64,000 nt of DNA from Labrenzia sp. OB1 (lineage in GTDB: Bacteria; Pseudomonadota; Alphaproteobacteria; Rhizobiales; Stappiaceae), in assembly GCF_001624695.1 (NCBI RefSeq), contig NZ_JSEP01000002.1, positions 372,001-436,000 of the forward strand, given 5' to 3'. The position numbers and the translations under genes were made by a program. The notes beneath the pieces were generated by a model. That model saw only the letters and a list, made by a program, of their open reading frames with translations, was not told where the DNA came from and made no database searches. Shown one piece after another: positions 45,066 to 54,527 of the stretch. The stretch's first letter is position 1; every line of letters starts with the position of its first letter.

Positions 45066-45842
45066 ATGTTTCAACCCGTAGACCATCAGAAAACGGCGAA
45101 CGCCGCCGTGGAACAGATCGAGGATCTGATCCTGAAGGGGGTGCTCCAGTCCGGTGACAGACTGCCGCCGGAAAGAAATCTGGCTGAGCTCATGAAGGTG
45201 TCGAGGCCGGTTCTCAGGGAAGCCCTGAAGCAACTGGAGGAGCGGATGCTGATCGAAGCCCGCCAGGGTGGCGGCACCTTTGTCTGCGACTTGATCGGCC
45301 CGATTTTCTCCGAGGCCATCGTTCAGCTGATCGCCCGCCATCCCTCCGCCATCAGCGACTATTTCGAATTCCGGCGCGGTATCGAGAGCCAGGCCGCGGC
45401 GCAGGCAGCCGTTCGGGCGGCGCCATCCGACATCGCTCGCCTCGACGAGATCGTCCGGCGGATGCAGAGCGCCCATGACGCGGAAGATCTGGCCGCTGAA
45501 GCCCGGCTGGATGTCGACTTTCATCATGCCGTCGGCGAGGCCGCCCACAATGTGGTGATGCTGCACACCTTGCGATCCTGCTACCGGCTCCTGGAAAACG
45601 GCGTTTTCTATAACCGCGGGCGTCTCTATGACCATCCGACCGCGCGCATTGAACTGTTGCAGCAGCACAAGACTATCGCGGAGGCCATCCGCCGGCGGGA
45701 CCCCGATGAGGCCCACCGGGCGTCGCAGGATCACATCGACTATGTGCGCGGCACCCTGGCCGACGCGCAGGCAATGGACCGGCGCGAACAGCTCGCCGGT
45801 CTGAGAATGAATAAACCCATGAAGAATTCTGCTCGTTCCTGA
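45066..45842 (+). CDS. lldR: GntR/FadR-family regulator of lactate use
   Basis: 258 aa from ATG 45066 (an upstream in-frame GTG at 45048 is possible). The winged helix covers about 10-75 (GDRLPPERNLAELMKVSRPV, LREALKQLEERMLIEARQGG). The FCD effector domain (about 90-235) has the metal-binding acidic and His residues in RLDVDFHHAVGEAAHN and HKTIAEAIRRRDPDEA. The gene lies 19 bp before lldD, as in E. coli lldPRD. It probably represses lldD, and itself, until L-lactate binds. Confidence 0.85.
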   Translation: MFQPVDHQKTANAAVEQIEDLILKGVLQSGDRLPPERNLAELMKVSRPVLREALKQLEERMLIEARQGGGTFVCDLIGPIFSEAIVQLIARHPSAISDYFEFRRGIESQAAAQAAVRAAPSDIARLDEIVRRMQSAHDAEDLAAEARLDVDFHHAVGEAAHNVVMLHTLRSCYRLLENGVFYNRGRLYDHPTARIELLQQHKTIAEAIRRRDPDEAHRASQDHIDYVRGTLADAQAMDRREQLAGLRMNKPMKNSARS

Positions 45843-45861
45843 GCATCCTGGAGGAAACCCC

Positions 45862-46998
45862 ATGACAATTGTGACCGATGTTGCGGATCTGCAGGCTCTG
45901 GCAAAACGCCGGGTGCCGAAAATGTTTTACGAATATGCCGACACGGGGTCCTGGACCCAGAGCACCTACCACGAGAACGAGGCGGCGCTGCAGCGTCAGA
46001 AGCTGCGCCAGCGGGTCGCCCGCAACATCGACAATCGCTCCGTCACGACGACGATGATCGGTGAGGAAGTAGCCATGCCGGTCGCTCTCGCGCCGGTCGG
46101 CCTGACCGGGATGCAACACGCCGATGGCGAAATCCTCGCCGCCCAGGCGGCCGAGGAATTCGGTGTCCCTTTCACCTTGTCCACCATGAGCATCTGCTCA
46201 ATCGAGGACGTCGCGGAACACACAAAGTCGCCTTTCTGGTTCCAGCTCTACGTGATGCGTGACCGCGGTTTTTCCGAAAGGCTGATGCAGCGGGCGCACA
46301 CGGCCGGCTGCTCGGCGCTGGTACTGACGCTCGACCTGCAAGTGCTCGGCCAGCGTCACCGGGACATCAAGAACGGTCTGTCGACACCACCCAAGCCCGG
46401 ACCGGCCGTTCTGGCGGATCTCGCGCTCAAGCCCCGCTGGTGCTGGCAAATGCTGCAGACCAAGCGGCGTCAATTCGGCAACATTCACGGCCACGTCTCG
46501 GGCGTTGACGACATGACATCGCTGGCCGAATGGACCAACAGCCAGTTCGACCCGACGCTGGACTGGTCCTCCGTCGAATGGGTGAAGAAACACTGGGACC
46601 GCAAGCTCATCCTCAAGGGCATCAACGACGTCGAGGACGCGAAAATCGCAGCCGATATCGGGGCCGACGCCATCGTGGTTTCAAACCATGGCGGCCGCCA
46701 GCTCGACGGTGCGCTGGCCTCCTACGAGGTTCTGGGAGATATCGTCGATGCGGTCGGCGACAGGATCGAGGTTCATTTCGACGGCGGCATCCGCTCCGGC
46801 CAGGACATTTTCAAGGCCGTCGCCATGGGCGCCCGCAGCACCTATATCGGCCGCGCCTTCATCTATGGCCTCGGCGCCAACGGCAAGGACGGCGTGACCA
46901 AGGTGCTGGAGATCCTGCACAAGGAACTCGATGTCACCATGGGACTTTGCGGTGAAACCGATATCGCCAAGGCCGGCCGGCACAATATGGTTCTTTGA
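45862..46998 (+). CDS. lldD: L-lactate dehydrogenase (FMN, quinone-linked)
   Basis: 378 aa, a complete member of the FMN-dependent 2-hydroxyacid dehydrogenase family. The active-site segment VVSNHGGRQLDG (about 272-283) holds the catalytic His, and MPVALAPVGLTGM and PFWFQLYVMRDR bind FMN. LldD oxidises L-lactate to pyruvate and passes electrons to the membrane quinone pool. GGAGG stands 7 bases before the ATG. It follows lldR. No lactate permease is adjacent. Confidence 0.93.
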   Translation: MTIVTDVADLQALAKRRVPKMFYEYADTGSWTQSTYHENEAALQRQKLRQRVARNIDNRSVTTTMIGEEVAMPVALAPVGLTGMQHADGEILAAQAAEEFGVPFTLSTMSICSIEDVAEHTKSPFWFQLYVMRDRGFSERLMQRAHTAGCSALVLTLDLQVLGQRHRDIKNGLSTPPKPGPAVLADLALKPRWCWQMLQTKRRQFGNIHGHVSGVDDMTSLAEWTNSQFDPTLDWSSVEWVKKHWDRKLILKGINDVEDAKIAADIGADAIVVSNHGGRQLDGALASYEVLGDIVDAVGDRIEVHFDGGIRSGQDIFKAVAMGARSTYIGRAFIYGLGANGKDGVTKVLEILHKELDVTMGLCGETDIAKAGRHNMVL

Positions 46999-47227
46999 GG
47001 AGCGGCACGGCGCACCGGGCAACGCAAGACAGGCCGAGAACGCGCGGCGCCGGTCATGTCGGCCCGCACGGCATGGAGGCAGGCGTCGCTTTCGAAGCGC
47101 CGGCCTGAATCGGCAGATTCGCTTCAGACTTATCGCCTTTGCTGATGAGAACATCAAAAACAATCACTTGTTCTGATAAGGCGGGGCGATCAGATTACCC
47201 TCCATCACATTCTGGATCGGTTCTCAC

Positions 47228-48145
47228 ATGAGCGTTGCCACGCCTGCCCTGCGCCGGGAAAACGCCGGTTTCACTCCGGCCGACTACGGTCTTTATGCCA
47301 CCACCGTGCTCTCCTGGGGCTTCAGCTGGATTGCAATGAAGAGCCAGATCGCGACTGTCTCACCGGAAGTCTCCGTCTTCTGGCGTTTCGTGCTGGCGGC
47401 CGCGGTCATGATGATCTGGGCGAAAGCGCGGGGGCACAGGATGTCGTTCCCCTTCCGGGACCATCTGCGTTTCGCCGGTCTCGGCGCGTTCCTGTTCTCG
47501 ACCAATTTCACGCTTTTCTACTATGGCGCTTCCTACCTGCCCTCCGGCCTGCTCGCGGTGATTTTTTCCACGGCGTCCATATTCAATCTGTTCCTGGGCC
47601 TCATTCTCTTCCGTCAGAGGCCTAATCTCCTCGCGCTCACCGCCGGTTTCCTGGGTTTCATAGGCATCGGCCTGATGTTCTGGCCGCAGCTCACGGGCGC
47701 CGAGTTCAATTTGCAGGCAGCCATCGGACTGGCCTTCTGTATCGGGGGGACGCTGTCCTTCTGCTTCGGGAACATGCTGTCGGCCGACACTCAGCGGCGC
47801 GGTATCGGCGTGACGCCGGCCACTGCCTGGGGCATGGTCTACGGCATGGCGTTCCTGGGGATTGTCTCGCTACTCAGAGGGCAGAGCTTTGCCGTGGAGT
47901 GGTCGCTCGCCTATTTCGGCGGCCTCGTCTATCTGGCGATCATCGCGTCGGTGATCGCCTTCGCCTCCTACCTGACACTACTCGGCCGGATCGGCTCGGC
48001 GCGGGCGGGTTATGCCACCGTTCTGTTCCCCGTGCTCGCGCTGACGCTGTCAACGATCTTCGAAGGCTATCACTGGACGCCCCTGGCCGTGGCCGGGCTC
48101 TTCTGTGTCCTGGGCGGAAATCTGATCATGCTGCGCGCACGCTGA
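47228..48145 (+). CDS. EamA-family (DMT) transporter
   Basis: 305 aa with ten predicted transmembrane helices in two EamA repeats (about 15-145 and 160-300). SWGFSWIAMKSQIATVSPEV opens the first repeat, and FLGFIGIGLMFWP lies between the repeats. DMT exporters commonly export amino acids or other metabolites; the substrate cannot be inferred. It is convergent with the LysR gene that follows. Confidence 0.85.
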   Translation: MSVATPALRRENAGFTPADYGLYATTVLSWGFSWIAMKSQIATVSPEVSVFWRFVLAAAVMMIWAKARGHRMSFPFRDHLRFAGLGAFLFSTNFTLFYYGASYLPSGLLAVIFSTASIFNLFLGLILFRQRPNLLALTAGFLGFIGIGLMFWPQLTGAEFNLQAAIGLAFCIGGTLSFCFGNMLSADTQRRGIGVTPATAWGMVYGMAFLGIVSLLRGQSFAVEWSLAYFGGLVYLAIIASVIAFASYLTLLGRIGSARAGYATVLFPVLALTLSTIFEGYHWTPLAVAGLFCVLGGNLIMLRAR

Positions 48146-48192
48146 AAAACCCCGGCTGCCGGTATTTTCTGCTGAAAGGTTGATACGGCAGA

Positions 48193-49083
48193 CTATTCGG
48201 CGGCCAGTTGTACGGATCCGGCGCCGACATTGCCGATGGCCGCAACCAGGTGATTGCAGAGCGTGTCATGCATGGCTTCGCGCGCCTCATCGGACCGCAG
48301 CAGAGCAATGTCGCAGAACGGCAACGAGGGGAACCCGTCCCGTTCATCCAGAATGCGCATGCCGTCGCGGATAGCGCTTTCCGGGAAAACCGTAACGGCC
48401 AGACCGACCTGAACCGCACCTACGAGCCCGGCCGCACTGGCGCTGGTGTAGGACACCCGGTAGCGAAGTCCGGCGCGGTCGAGTGCGTCCATGGAAAGTC
48501 GTCGCCAGTTGCAGGTCGCCGGGCCCAGCGCCAGACGGATCACATCCTGAGTGTGAGCACAATGCTGGGCCGAAGTGACCCAGTAAAGCGGTTCCCGCCG
48601 GATGATCTCGCCGCGCAGGTTGAGGGTGTCTCCGGACGTGGTGATCGCCACGTCGAGCTGCCCGTCGCGGATCGCTTCGGTGAGTTTCGCGCTACTCGAG
48701 CATTCGACCTGAACCTCGATGGAAGGATTGAGGCGATTGAATGCCGCCAGAACCTGCGGCAGCAACCTGTCCGCATAGTCGTCCGGCACGCCGAGCTTCA
48801 CATGACCGACTTCCTTCCGGCCATTGAAAGCCGACAGGGTTTCATCGTTCAGAAGGATCATCCGCCGGGCGAACTCGACCAACCGAAGACCATCTTCGGT
48901 CAGCCTCGACTGGCGGCCATCCTTGATGAAGATCGGTTGCCCGACGCGCTCTTCAAGACGACGCATCTGCATGGAGACAGCTGACTGGGTCTTGTGCACC
49001 GCTTCACCCGCCTTGGTAAAGCTTCCCAGCTCGGCAATCGCCAGAAACGTGCGCAACTGGTCAATATCTAGTGCGTGACTCAT
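48193..49083 (-). CDS. LysR-family regulator (paralogue A)
   Basis: 296 aa. Helix-turn-helix at 10-70 (FLAIAELGSFTKAGEAVHKT, SAVSMQMRRLEERVG); effector domain at about 95-290. AGGGT lies 4-8 bases before the ATG. It is closely similar, in length and along the whole protein, to the LysR gene 170 bp upstream; both end in AAE. The two are probably a tandem duplication. Its target is unknown; the convergent EamA gene is a candidate only by position. Confidence 0.9.
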   Translation of the reverse strand: MSHALDIDQLRTFLAIAELGSFTKAGEAVHKTQSAVSMQMRRLEERVGQPIFIKDGRQSRLTEDGLRLVEFARRMILLNDETLSAFNGRKEVGHVKLGVPDDYADRLLPQVLAAFNRLNPSIEVQVECSSSAKLTEAIRDGQLDVAITTSGDTLNLRGEIIRREPLYWVTSAQHCAHTQDVIRLALGPATCNWRRLSMDALDRAGLRYRVSYTSASAAGLVGAVQVGLAVTVFPESAIRDGMRILDERDGFPSLPFCDIALLRSDEAREAMHDTLCNHLVAAIGNVGAGSVQLAAE

Positions 49084-49252
49084 AAAAGACCCTGTAGATG
49101 AGCTGTATCCAGCCCGGAAGATTTGAGATTCGAATTAATAAATGGATTATACATCACAAATATTTACAACTCAATGACAATTTAAGCCCGGGAGGATGGG
49201 CGAAATTTGAATAAGCCCTTATAAAACAATCTTGTATCCGGTCACTTCGCAA

Positions 49253-50128
49253 CTATTCTGCGGCCTGAGGGACCGAAAGGTTGTCCAGTGACGACACGAT
49301 GTGTTCGACCAGGGCGTCGGTGACCCTGGAGCTGTTGTGCCAGGATCGCATGATGCCGATCTCGCAATCGGGCAGGCGTGGAAAGCCTTCGGCTTCCGTC
49401 AGAACGCGCATGCCGGATCGCAAAGCGGATTCCGGCAGAACCGAAATCGCCAGACCGGCAAGCACCGCCGCGCCGACAGCGGTCGAATTCCAGCTTGAAT
49501 AAAGCAGCCGGTGCTCACGTACCTGATCGCTCAGGGCATTGATCGCCGCCTTGCGCCAGTCACAGGTCGCCCGGCCGAGCGCCAGGGGAAGCGGGGACTC
49601 GTTTTCCACCGCATGACGGGCCGACACGACCCACAGCAGCGGCTCGCGGCGGACCAGATCGACATTCTTGCGGCCCTTCCTCTGAACGTGGGTGATAATC
49701 GCCACATCCAGCTCACCTTCCGAAATCATGTCGGCCAGGTTGGGTGTCGGCGCGCAGACCACACTCACTTCCGCCTTGGGATTCGATCTCGAAAACCGCG
49801 CCAGAATTTCCGGAAGAAACCGGTCGGCATAGTCGTCCGGCGTCCCCAGCCGGACCAGACCGGCGAGCTCGGTGTCATCGAAGGCCGCGAGGGTTTCATC
49901 GTTAAGCTGAACAAGTCGGCGCGCGTAATGCAGCAGCCGTTCGCCGTGTTCCGTCAGGCGGGACTGGCGGCCGACACGGACAAAAAGCGGTTTTCCAACG
50001 CGCTCTTCCAGACGGCGCATCTGCATGGAGACCGCCGATTGGGTCTTGTGCACATTGTCCGCAGCGCGCGTAAAGCTGCCGCCTTCGGCAATCGCCACAA
50101 AGGTTCGAAGCTGATCCAGATCGAGCAT
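49253..50128 (-). CDS. LysR-family regulator (paralogue B)
   Basis: 291 aa. It shares with paralogue A HKTQSAVSMQMRRLEERVG, GRQSRLTE and PDDYADR, and the effector domain aligns throughout (RLALG/LALGRATCDWR). Differences concentrate in the ligand-binding half, so the inducers may differ. It lies upstream of paralogue A on the same strand with 169 bp between, enough for separate promoters. The 49084-49252 spacer is AT-rich. Confidence 0.9.
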   Translation of the reverse strand: MLDLDQLRTFVAIAEGGSFTRAADNVHKTQSAVSMQMRRLEERVGKPLFVRVGRQSRLTEHGERLLHYARRLVQLNDETLAAFDDTELAGLVRLGTPDDYADRFLPEILARFSRSNPKAEVSVVCAPTPNLADMISEGELDVAIITHVQRKGRKNVDLVRREPLLWVVSARHAVENESPLPLALGRATCDWRKAAINALSDQVREHRLLYSSWNSTAVGAAVLAGLAISVLPESALRSGMRVLTEAEGFPRLPDCEIGIMRSWHNSSRVTDALVEHIVSSLDNLSVPQAAE

Positions 50129-50394
50129 AAGCGCCTCAAATATAAGACAAACTGATGTTTGCCACCAAACCTATTCAAAGTTGAAATGTTTCGGCCGGCT
50201 GTCAGCATTTGTCAGCGCTCCGGAACACCTTGCTCCATCACATCACAATTTTCGATCAATGGCATCAAAAACATTCGTTGGAATAATATTTGAAATACCG
50301 CCATCTATGGAGTGTTCCACAAACAGGACTGCCAATAGTTGGCCGGGAACAGGCTGCCGGAAATTCCTTCGGCCGCTCACAGGAGAATTATGCC

Positions 50395-50721
50395 ATGACC
50401 CATACAACAAGCACCCCGTCCTTCGCGCTCTTCGGGCAGATGGTTGCCCGTGCATGGCGTGTATTCAAAAACCGGCGTCAGTTTACCGAACTCACGCATT
50501 GGTCTGACGAGCAGTTGAAGGATGTCGGCCTCACCCGGAGCGACGTTCGACGCGCCTTGGCACAGCCATTCTATCGCGATCCGACCTCCTCCCTATTGAG
50601 CGCTTCCCCGGCGCTTAACCGCAGGCTGAGCCTGCAGGCGGCGAATGCGCCCCGGGAGAGAGCGAACCTTACGCTTGTGGACACCGGCAAGACCGCTGAC
50701 AACGGCCAGATTGCCGCCTGA
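50395..50721 (+). CDS. DUF1127 small protein
   Basis: 108 aa from ATG 50395, preceded by AGGAGA 9 bases upstream. The DUF1127 part (about 25-62) reads RQFTELTHWSDEQLKDVGLT followed by RSDVRRAL and PFYRDP. The C-terminal 40 residues are a basic tail with no known motif; most DUF1127 proteins are 45-80 aa, so this one is long. Members have been linked to RNA metabolism and phosphate or stress responses in alphaproteobacteria. It is monocistronic and followed by a strong terminator. Confidence 0.85.
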   Translation: MTHTTSTPSFALFGQMVARAWRVFKNRRQFTELTHWSDEQLKDVGLTRSDVRRALAQPFYRDPTSSLLSASPALNRRLSLQAANAPRERANLTLVDTGKTADNGQIAA

Positions 50722-50793
50722 TTCCGGGCCTGGCGGCCCGACGAGCACTTGATTTGCAGCCCCTGTCGGCAATTAGCCTTGCTGACGCAACTG

Positions 50794-50819
50794 ACCCGCC
50801 TTCCGGCGGGTCTTTTTTT
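50794..50819 (+). terminator. Rho-independent terminator of the DUF1127 gene
   Basis: ACCCGCC pairs with GGCGGGT around TTCC and is followed by seven T in a row after one C, about 70 bp after the stop codon. Confidence 0.92.
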
Positions 50820-50839
50820 GCGCAGGTATGGCTTTAAGA

Positions 50840-51634
50840 TCAGGTTGCCCCGAAATCCTTCGCCGCTTTCTTGAAAAAGCTGTCGAAGGCGTTGAACTGG
50901 CTGGACTGAAAGTCGCGACCTGCCTCCATCCAGTCGGCGACCATTCCGTCAAATTCCGAGGCTTCGCCGGAACTACCCTCATCTGAAGCGTCATCCTCCG
51001 GCTGAAGGTCCTCTTCCTCCGGTTCCGCCTCCTCCTCAGGCTCGACGTCAGCTTCGACGACCCTGGCAGGCTGCAGAAAAACACCCCAGAAGGCCTGCAT
51101 GGCCTCGGCGTAACCCTGCAGGTAGTCGGCCGGCGTCGGCTGCGGCTTGGGCCGCCCGCGCGCGAAGCCGCGCAGGTAGGCGTCAAGAAGGTTGCGCGCT
51201 TCGCCGTGCACGAAGGGCCGGGCGACCTGGCCCATTGCGAGGGTCGCGGCCACGGGCATCATTTCCTGGATGGCATCACCCTGCAGTCCGGTCAGCGTGG
51301 CGATCTGCCCGGCCAATGCCTTCTGGACCGCTTCCGGCCCGAAGAACGGCGTCAGCGCCTCCTGCGAAGGCCCCTGATACAGTCCGGTGTAGCCGGCGAA
51401 GGGATTTTGCGCTGCGGAGCCGAATGGTGAAGAGCCGAACGGTGAAGATTGGCCGAGGAACTCGCTGAACCCGGGAATGGTGCCGCCGAAATAGCGAAAA
51501 CCGTTGAGCGCGGCTGGCATGAGCTGCCCCATGACGCTGTTCAGATCGTCATTGGACCAGCCGAATCGCTCTCGCACATCTTCCGTCAGCGAAAAGATAT
51601 CGAATGGGGGAGCTGCCGTTTCGTTGCCAGTCAT
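50840..51634 (-). CDS. Protein of unknown function with acidic tail (DUF937-like segment)
   Basis: 264 aa from ATG 51634, with GGAG 7 bases upstream. The first 60 residues resemble phasin/granule-associated starts (PPFDIFSLTEDVRERFGW). A middle part, GPEAVQKALAGQIATLTGLQ followed by GDAIQEMMPVAATLAMG, is like DUF937. A very acidic stretch (about 205-235) and a C-terminal amphipathic helix (FNAFDSFFKKAAKDF) follow. There is no signal peptide. A role on polyhydroxyalkanoate granules is possible from the layout, but no pha gene is near. It converges on the DUF1127 terminator. Confidence 0.6.
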   Translation of the reverse strand: MTGNETAAPPFDIFSLTEDVRERFGWSNDDLNSVMGQLMPAALNGFRYFGGTIPGFSEFLGQSSPFGSSPFGSAAQNPFAGYTGLYQGPSQEALTPFFGPEAVQKALAGQIATLTGLQGDAIQEMMPVAATLAMGQVARPFVHGEARNLLDAYLRGFARGRPKPQPTPADYLQGYAEAMQAFWGVFLQPARVVEADVEPEEEAEPEEEDLQPEDDASDEGSSGEASEFDGMVADWMEAGRDFQSSQFNAFDSFFKKAAKDFGAT

Positions 51635-51954
51635 CGCACTGCTCCGCTCGGGGTTCCGCCAGGTCTTGAGAAACAGGACCAACCTAGGGAACAGGCTCAG
51701 AATATTGTATTTTCAGGCATCAAACCGGCAAAGAAGAACGAGGAAAAGCCTGCTGAGCCATGCTGGAGCACGACCCAAAGGCTTTGACTCAGCCCTCGCC
51801 GCCGGGCTGGTGCCTGAAAACACAGTTTGTTGAGCCCGTACCCTATGCAGAGAGTGACCCTTTGTAGGCGTTAGGTCAATTCACGGATGACAGCGCGAGT
51901 TTTCCTTGCCCTTGGAAACTTTCAGGCAGCGGGTTTCTCGGCGCGCTGCCTGCC

Positions 51955-53328
51955 TCAATAGGCATAGTCGCTGAACACACGGGTAACATCGCCGTTCCAG
52001 GACCCGTGGTAACGCTGCAGCAGGACATCGGCCGGGCTCATGCCCGAGGCAAGCCCCTCCTCGACCGGCGCCAGATGCACCCGCTCGTCCAGATCACCGT
52101 CACTCATCCTGTTTCGGCGTTTCAGGCCTTCCTGGGAGAGTGACAGAACCTGTCTGGCGACATCCAGTACCGTCCCGTCGCGGAAAGGTGTCTGCAACGC
52201 CGTCTTGGGAACATCCCGGCGCAGTGCCGCACGCTCTTCGCGGGTCCAGTCCTTCACCAGCTCATAAGCCTGGTCGAGGACCCCCTTGTCATAGAGCAGA
52301 CCGACCCAAAGTGCGGGCAAGGCACAGATGCGCCGCCAGGGGCCACCGTCGGCACCGCGCATCTCGATATATTTCTTCAACCGGACATCCGGGAACAGGG
52401 TCGACAGATGGTTGTTCCAGTCGCCGAGCGTGGGGGTCGCATCCGGCACCCTGCTTTTGAGAGCACCGTTCATGAACTGCCGGAACGTCGTGCCGGTGAC
52501 GTCGTAATAGGTCTCGCCGCGCTTGACGAAATACATAGGCACATCCATCGCCCATTCCACATAGCGCTCGAAGCCAAAGCCTTCCTCGAAGGCGAAGGGC
52601 ATGTCGCCGGTCCGGTCCGCGTCGGTGTCGGTCCAGATCTGGGCACGGAAGGACTTGAAGCCGTTCGGTTTGCCGTCGGTAAAAGGCGAATTGGCGAATA
52701 TGGCGGTTGCGATCGGCTGCAGCGCGAGGCCGACACGCATTTTCGTCACCATGTCGGCTTCGCAGGAGAAGTCGAGATTCACCTGGATGGTGGACGTCCG
52801 GTACATCATGTCCAGGCCGAGGGAACCGACCTTGGGCATGTAGTTGGTCATGATGTCATAACGGGATTTCGGCATGCGCGGCATATCGGAGCGCGCCCAG
52901 GTGGGCGCCATGCCGATGCCCAGAAAACCGACGCCCATCGGTTCGGCCACCTGACGGACCTGCGCCAGGTGCTGGTTGGCTTCCCGGCAAGTCTCGTGAA
53001 GTGTTTCAAGCGGCGCGCCGGAGAGTTCGAACTGGCCACCCGGCTCGATGGAAATGGCACCGCCGCCGCGATCGTCCGAGAGGCCGATGATCTTTCCGGC
53101 ATCCTCGATCCGTTCCCAACCGATCAGCTTTTCCATTCCGGTCAGGACGGCTTCCACGCCGTTGGGGCCTTCATAGGGGATCGGGCCGAGTTCCTTCAGG
53201 CAGAACCCGAACTTTTCGTGTTCGGTGCCAATCCTGAACCGGACTTCCGGCTTCGAGCCCTCATTGAGCGTCGCGGCCAGATCCGCCACAGTTTCAATCG
53301 GTGTGGTGTCGACCGTGTCGCGGGCCAT
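51955..53328 (-). CDS. gshA: Glutamate-cysteine ligase, plant/alphaproteobacterial type
   Basis: 457 aa, the size of the GCS2-related plant-type enzyme. Motifs: RIGTEHEKFGF near the N-terminus, DRGGGAISIEPGGQFELSGA, and MPKSRYDIMTNYMPKVGS with the ATP- and Glu-binding residues. It makes gamma-glutamylcysteine, the first and rate-limiting step of glutathione synthesis. AGGA lies 8 bases before the ATG. It is downstream of rsmE on the same strand with a gap of about 255 bp. Glutathione is the likely co-substrate of the GST encoded at 14922. Confidence 0.93.
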   Translation of the reverse strand: MARDTVDTTPIETVADLAATLNEGSKPEVRFRIGTEHEKFGFCLKELGPIPYEGPNGVEAVLTGMEKLIGWERIEDAGKIIGLSDDRGGGAISIEPGGQFELSGAPLETLHETCREANQHLAQVRQVAEPMGVGFLGIGMAPTWARSDMPRMPKSRYDIMTNYMPKVGSLGLDMMYRTSTIQVNLDFSCEADMVTKMRVGLALQPIATAIFANSPFTDGKPNGFKSFRAQIWTDTDADRTGDMPFAFEEGFGFERYVEWAMDVPMYFVKRGETYYDVTGTTFRQFMNGALKSRVPDATPTLGDWNNHLSTLFPDVRLKKYIEMRGADGGPWRRICALPALWVGLLYDKGVLDQAYELVKDWTREERAALRRDVPKTALQTPFRDGTVLDVARQVLSLSQEGLKRRNRMSDGDLDERVHLAPVEEGLASGMSPADVLLQRYHGSWNGDVTRVFSDYAY

Positions 53329-53582
53329 GAAACCGTCCTAGTTGCTGAGCGGTGCGTCAGCCGGAGTGTCGTAAGACCCCGCGAACCGCTTGAATCCGGC
53401 GCGTCCGCAAAACGAACGCTTTTGAGCTTCGGTGATTTAGGTTTGTTGCGGCCAGAATGCAAGGATGGAATACGAGCGTAGTCCGCGCTCAAGCCATTCC
53501 GGCCCCGGGAAAAGCAGCGCGCCAGGCACGCTCTCCGTTCCGGACGGATCGGACAGGGCTCAAAATGTCGCGCCCAGTCGCC

Positions 53583-54341
53583 TTACTTCCAGTCACCCAG
53601 CGTTGCCTGAATGATCGTGAGCGCGGCGACCGCGGCTGTATCGGCTCGCAGAATGCGGGGCCCGAGCGGTATCGGCGTGACGAACTCCAGCGCGCGCAGT
53701 TCCGCCCGCTCCTCTTCGGAAAACCCGCCTTCGGGGCCGATCAAAACAGCCAGTGGCTGATCGCCCTTGTCCTTCATCTGGGCCAGGGCAAGAAGAGGAT
53801 TGTTCGTGCCTTCCGCCTCGTCGCAAAAGAGCAGCCGGCGGCCGGGTTGCGCTTCCTGCCAGACTGCGAGGACATCGCTCAACGGTTGCGGTGCAAGCAC
53901 GTCGGGAACGCAGAGCACGCCGCATTGTTCGGCGGCCTCGATCACATTGGCCTCCATGCGCTCCAGATTGACCCGGCTTGACTGGGTATGCCGGGTGATG
54001 ACCGGCTTCAGGCTGCCGGCGCCCATTTCCACGGCCTTTTGAACCATATAGTCGAGACGGGCGTGTTTGAGCGGGGCGAACATATACATCAGGTCATTGG
54101 GCGCGGTCTGTTCGCGCACGCGCTCGATGAGTTGCAGCGCGCAATCCCTGCGCCCGTTGCTGGCGATTTTCGCCAGCCATTCGCCGTCACCGCCGTTGAA
54201 CACCAGAACGTAATCGCCGTCCTTCAGGCGCAGGACATTCATGAGGTAATTGGCCTGGCCACGATCCGCCTCGATCCGGGCACCGTCCGCGAGAATATGC
54301 CGTAAGAACAAACGTTGCATTTTGAACTCGTATTTTGCCAT
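53583..54341 (-). CDS. rsmE: 16S rRNA m3U1498 methyltransferase
   Basis: 252 aa from ATG 54341 ([12 protein letters not shown]); an internal ATG at 54320 is also used by some relatives. The SPOUT methyltransferase signature is [17 protein letters not shown] with the C-terminal knot region [16 protein letters not shown]. The PUA-like N-terminal part binds RNA. RsmE methylates U1498 in the decoding centre of the 30S subunit. It precedes gshA on the minus strand and is divergent from xseA. Confidence 0.93.
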   Translation of the reverse strand: MAKYEFKMQRLFLRHILADGARIEADRGQANYLMNVLRLKDGDYVLVFNGGDGEWLAKIASNGRRDCALQLIERVREQTAPNDLMYMFAPLKHARLDYMVQKAVEMGAGSLKPVITRHTQSSRVNLERMEANVIEAAEQCGVLCVPDVLAPQPLSDVLAVWQEAQPGRRLLFCDEAEGTNNPLLALAQMKDKGDQPLAVLIGPEGGFSEEERAELRALEFVTPIPLGPRILRADTAAVAALTIIQATLGDWK

Positions 54342-54527
54342 GGGTTTCAGGTAGTCGATGGAATGTGAGGGTTTCAAGGCGGAACGCGGTGCGCGCGGCA
54401 CTGTTCACATTATTCGATTCCCCACGCCATCCCCACCCGAGTTGTTTGCTCCTGTTACCGTTCCGAAGCCGCCTCTTGACCCTCCCCGGCTTTATGGCCA
54501 GTTTCGCAAGGTCAGAAGGAATCATCC

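Noticed and set aside
44892..45863. Upstream extension of the DUF3422 frame
   Set aside because: It runs antisense through lldR, and the DUF3422 family begins near 44891.
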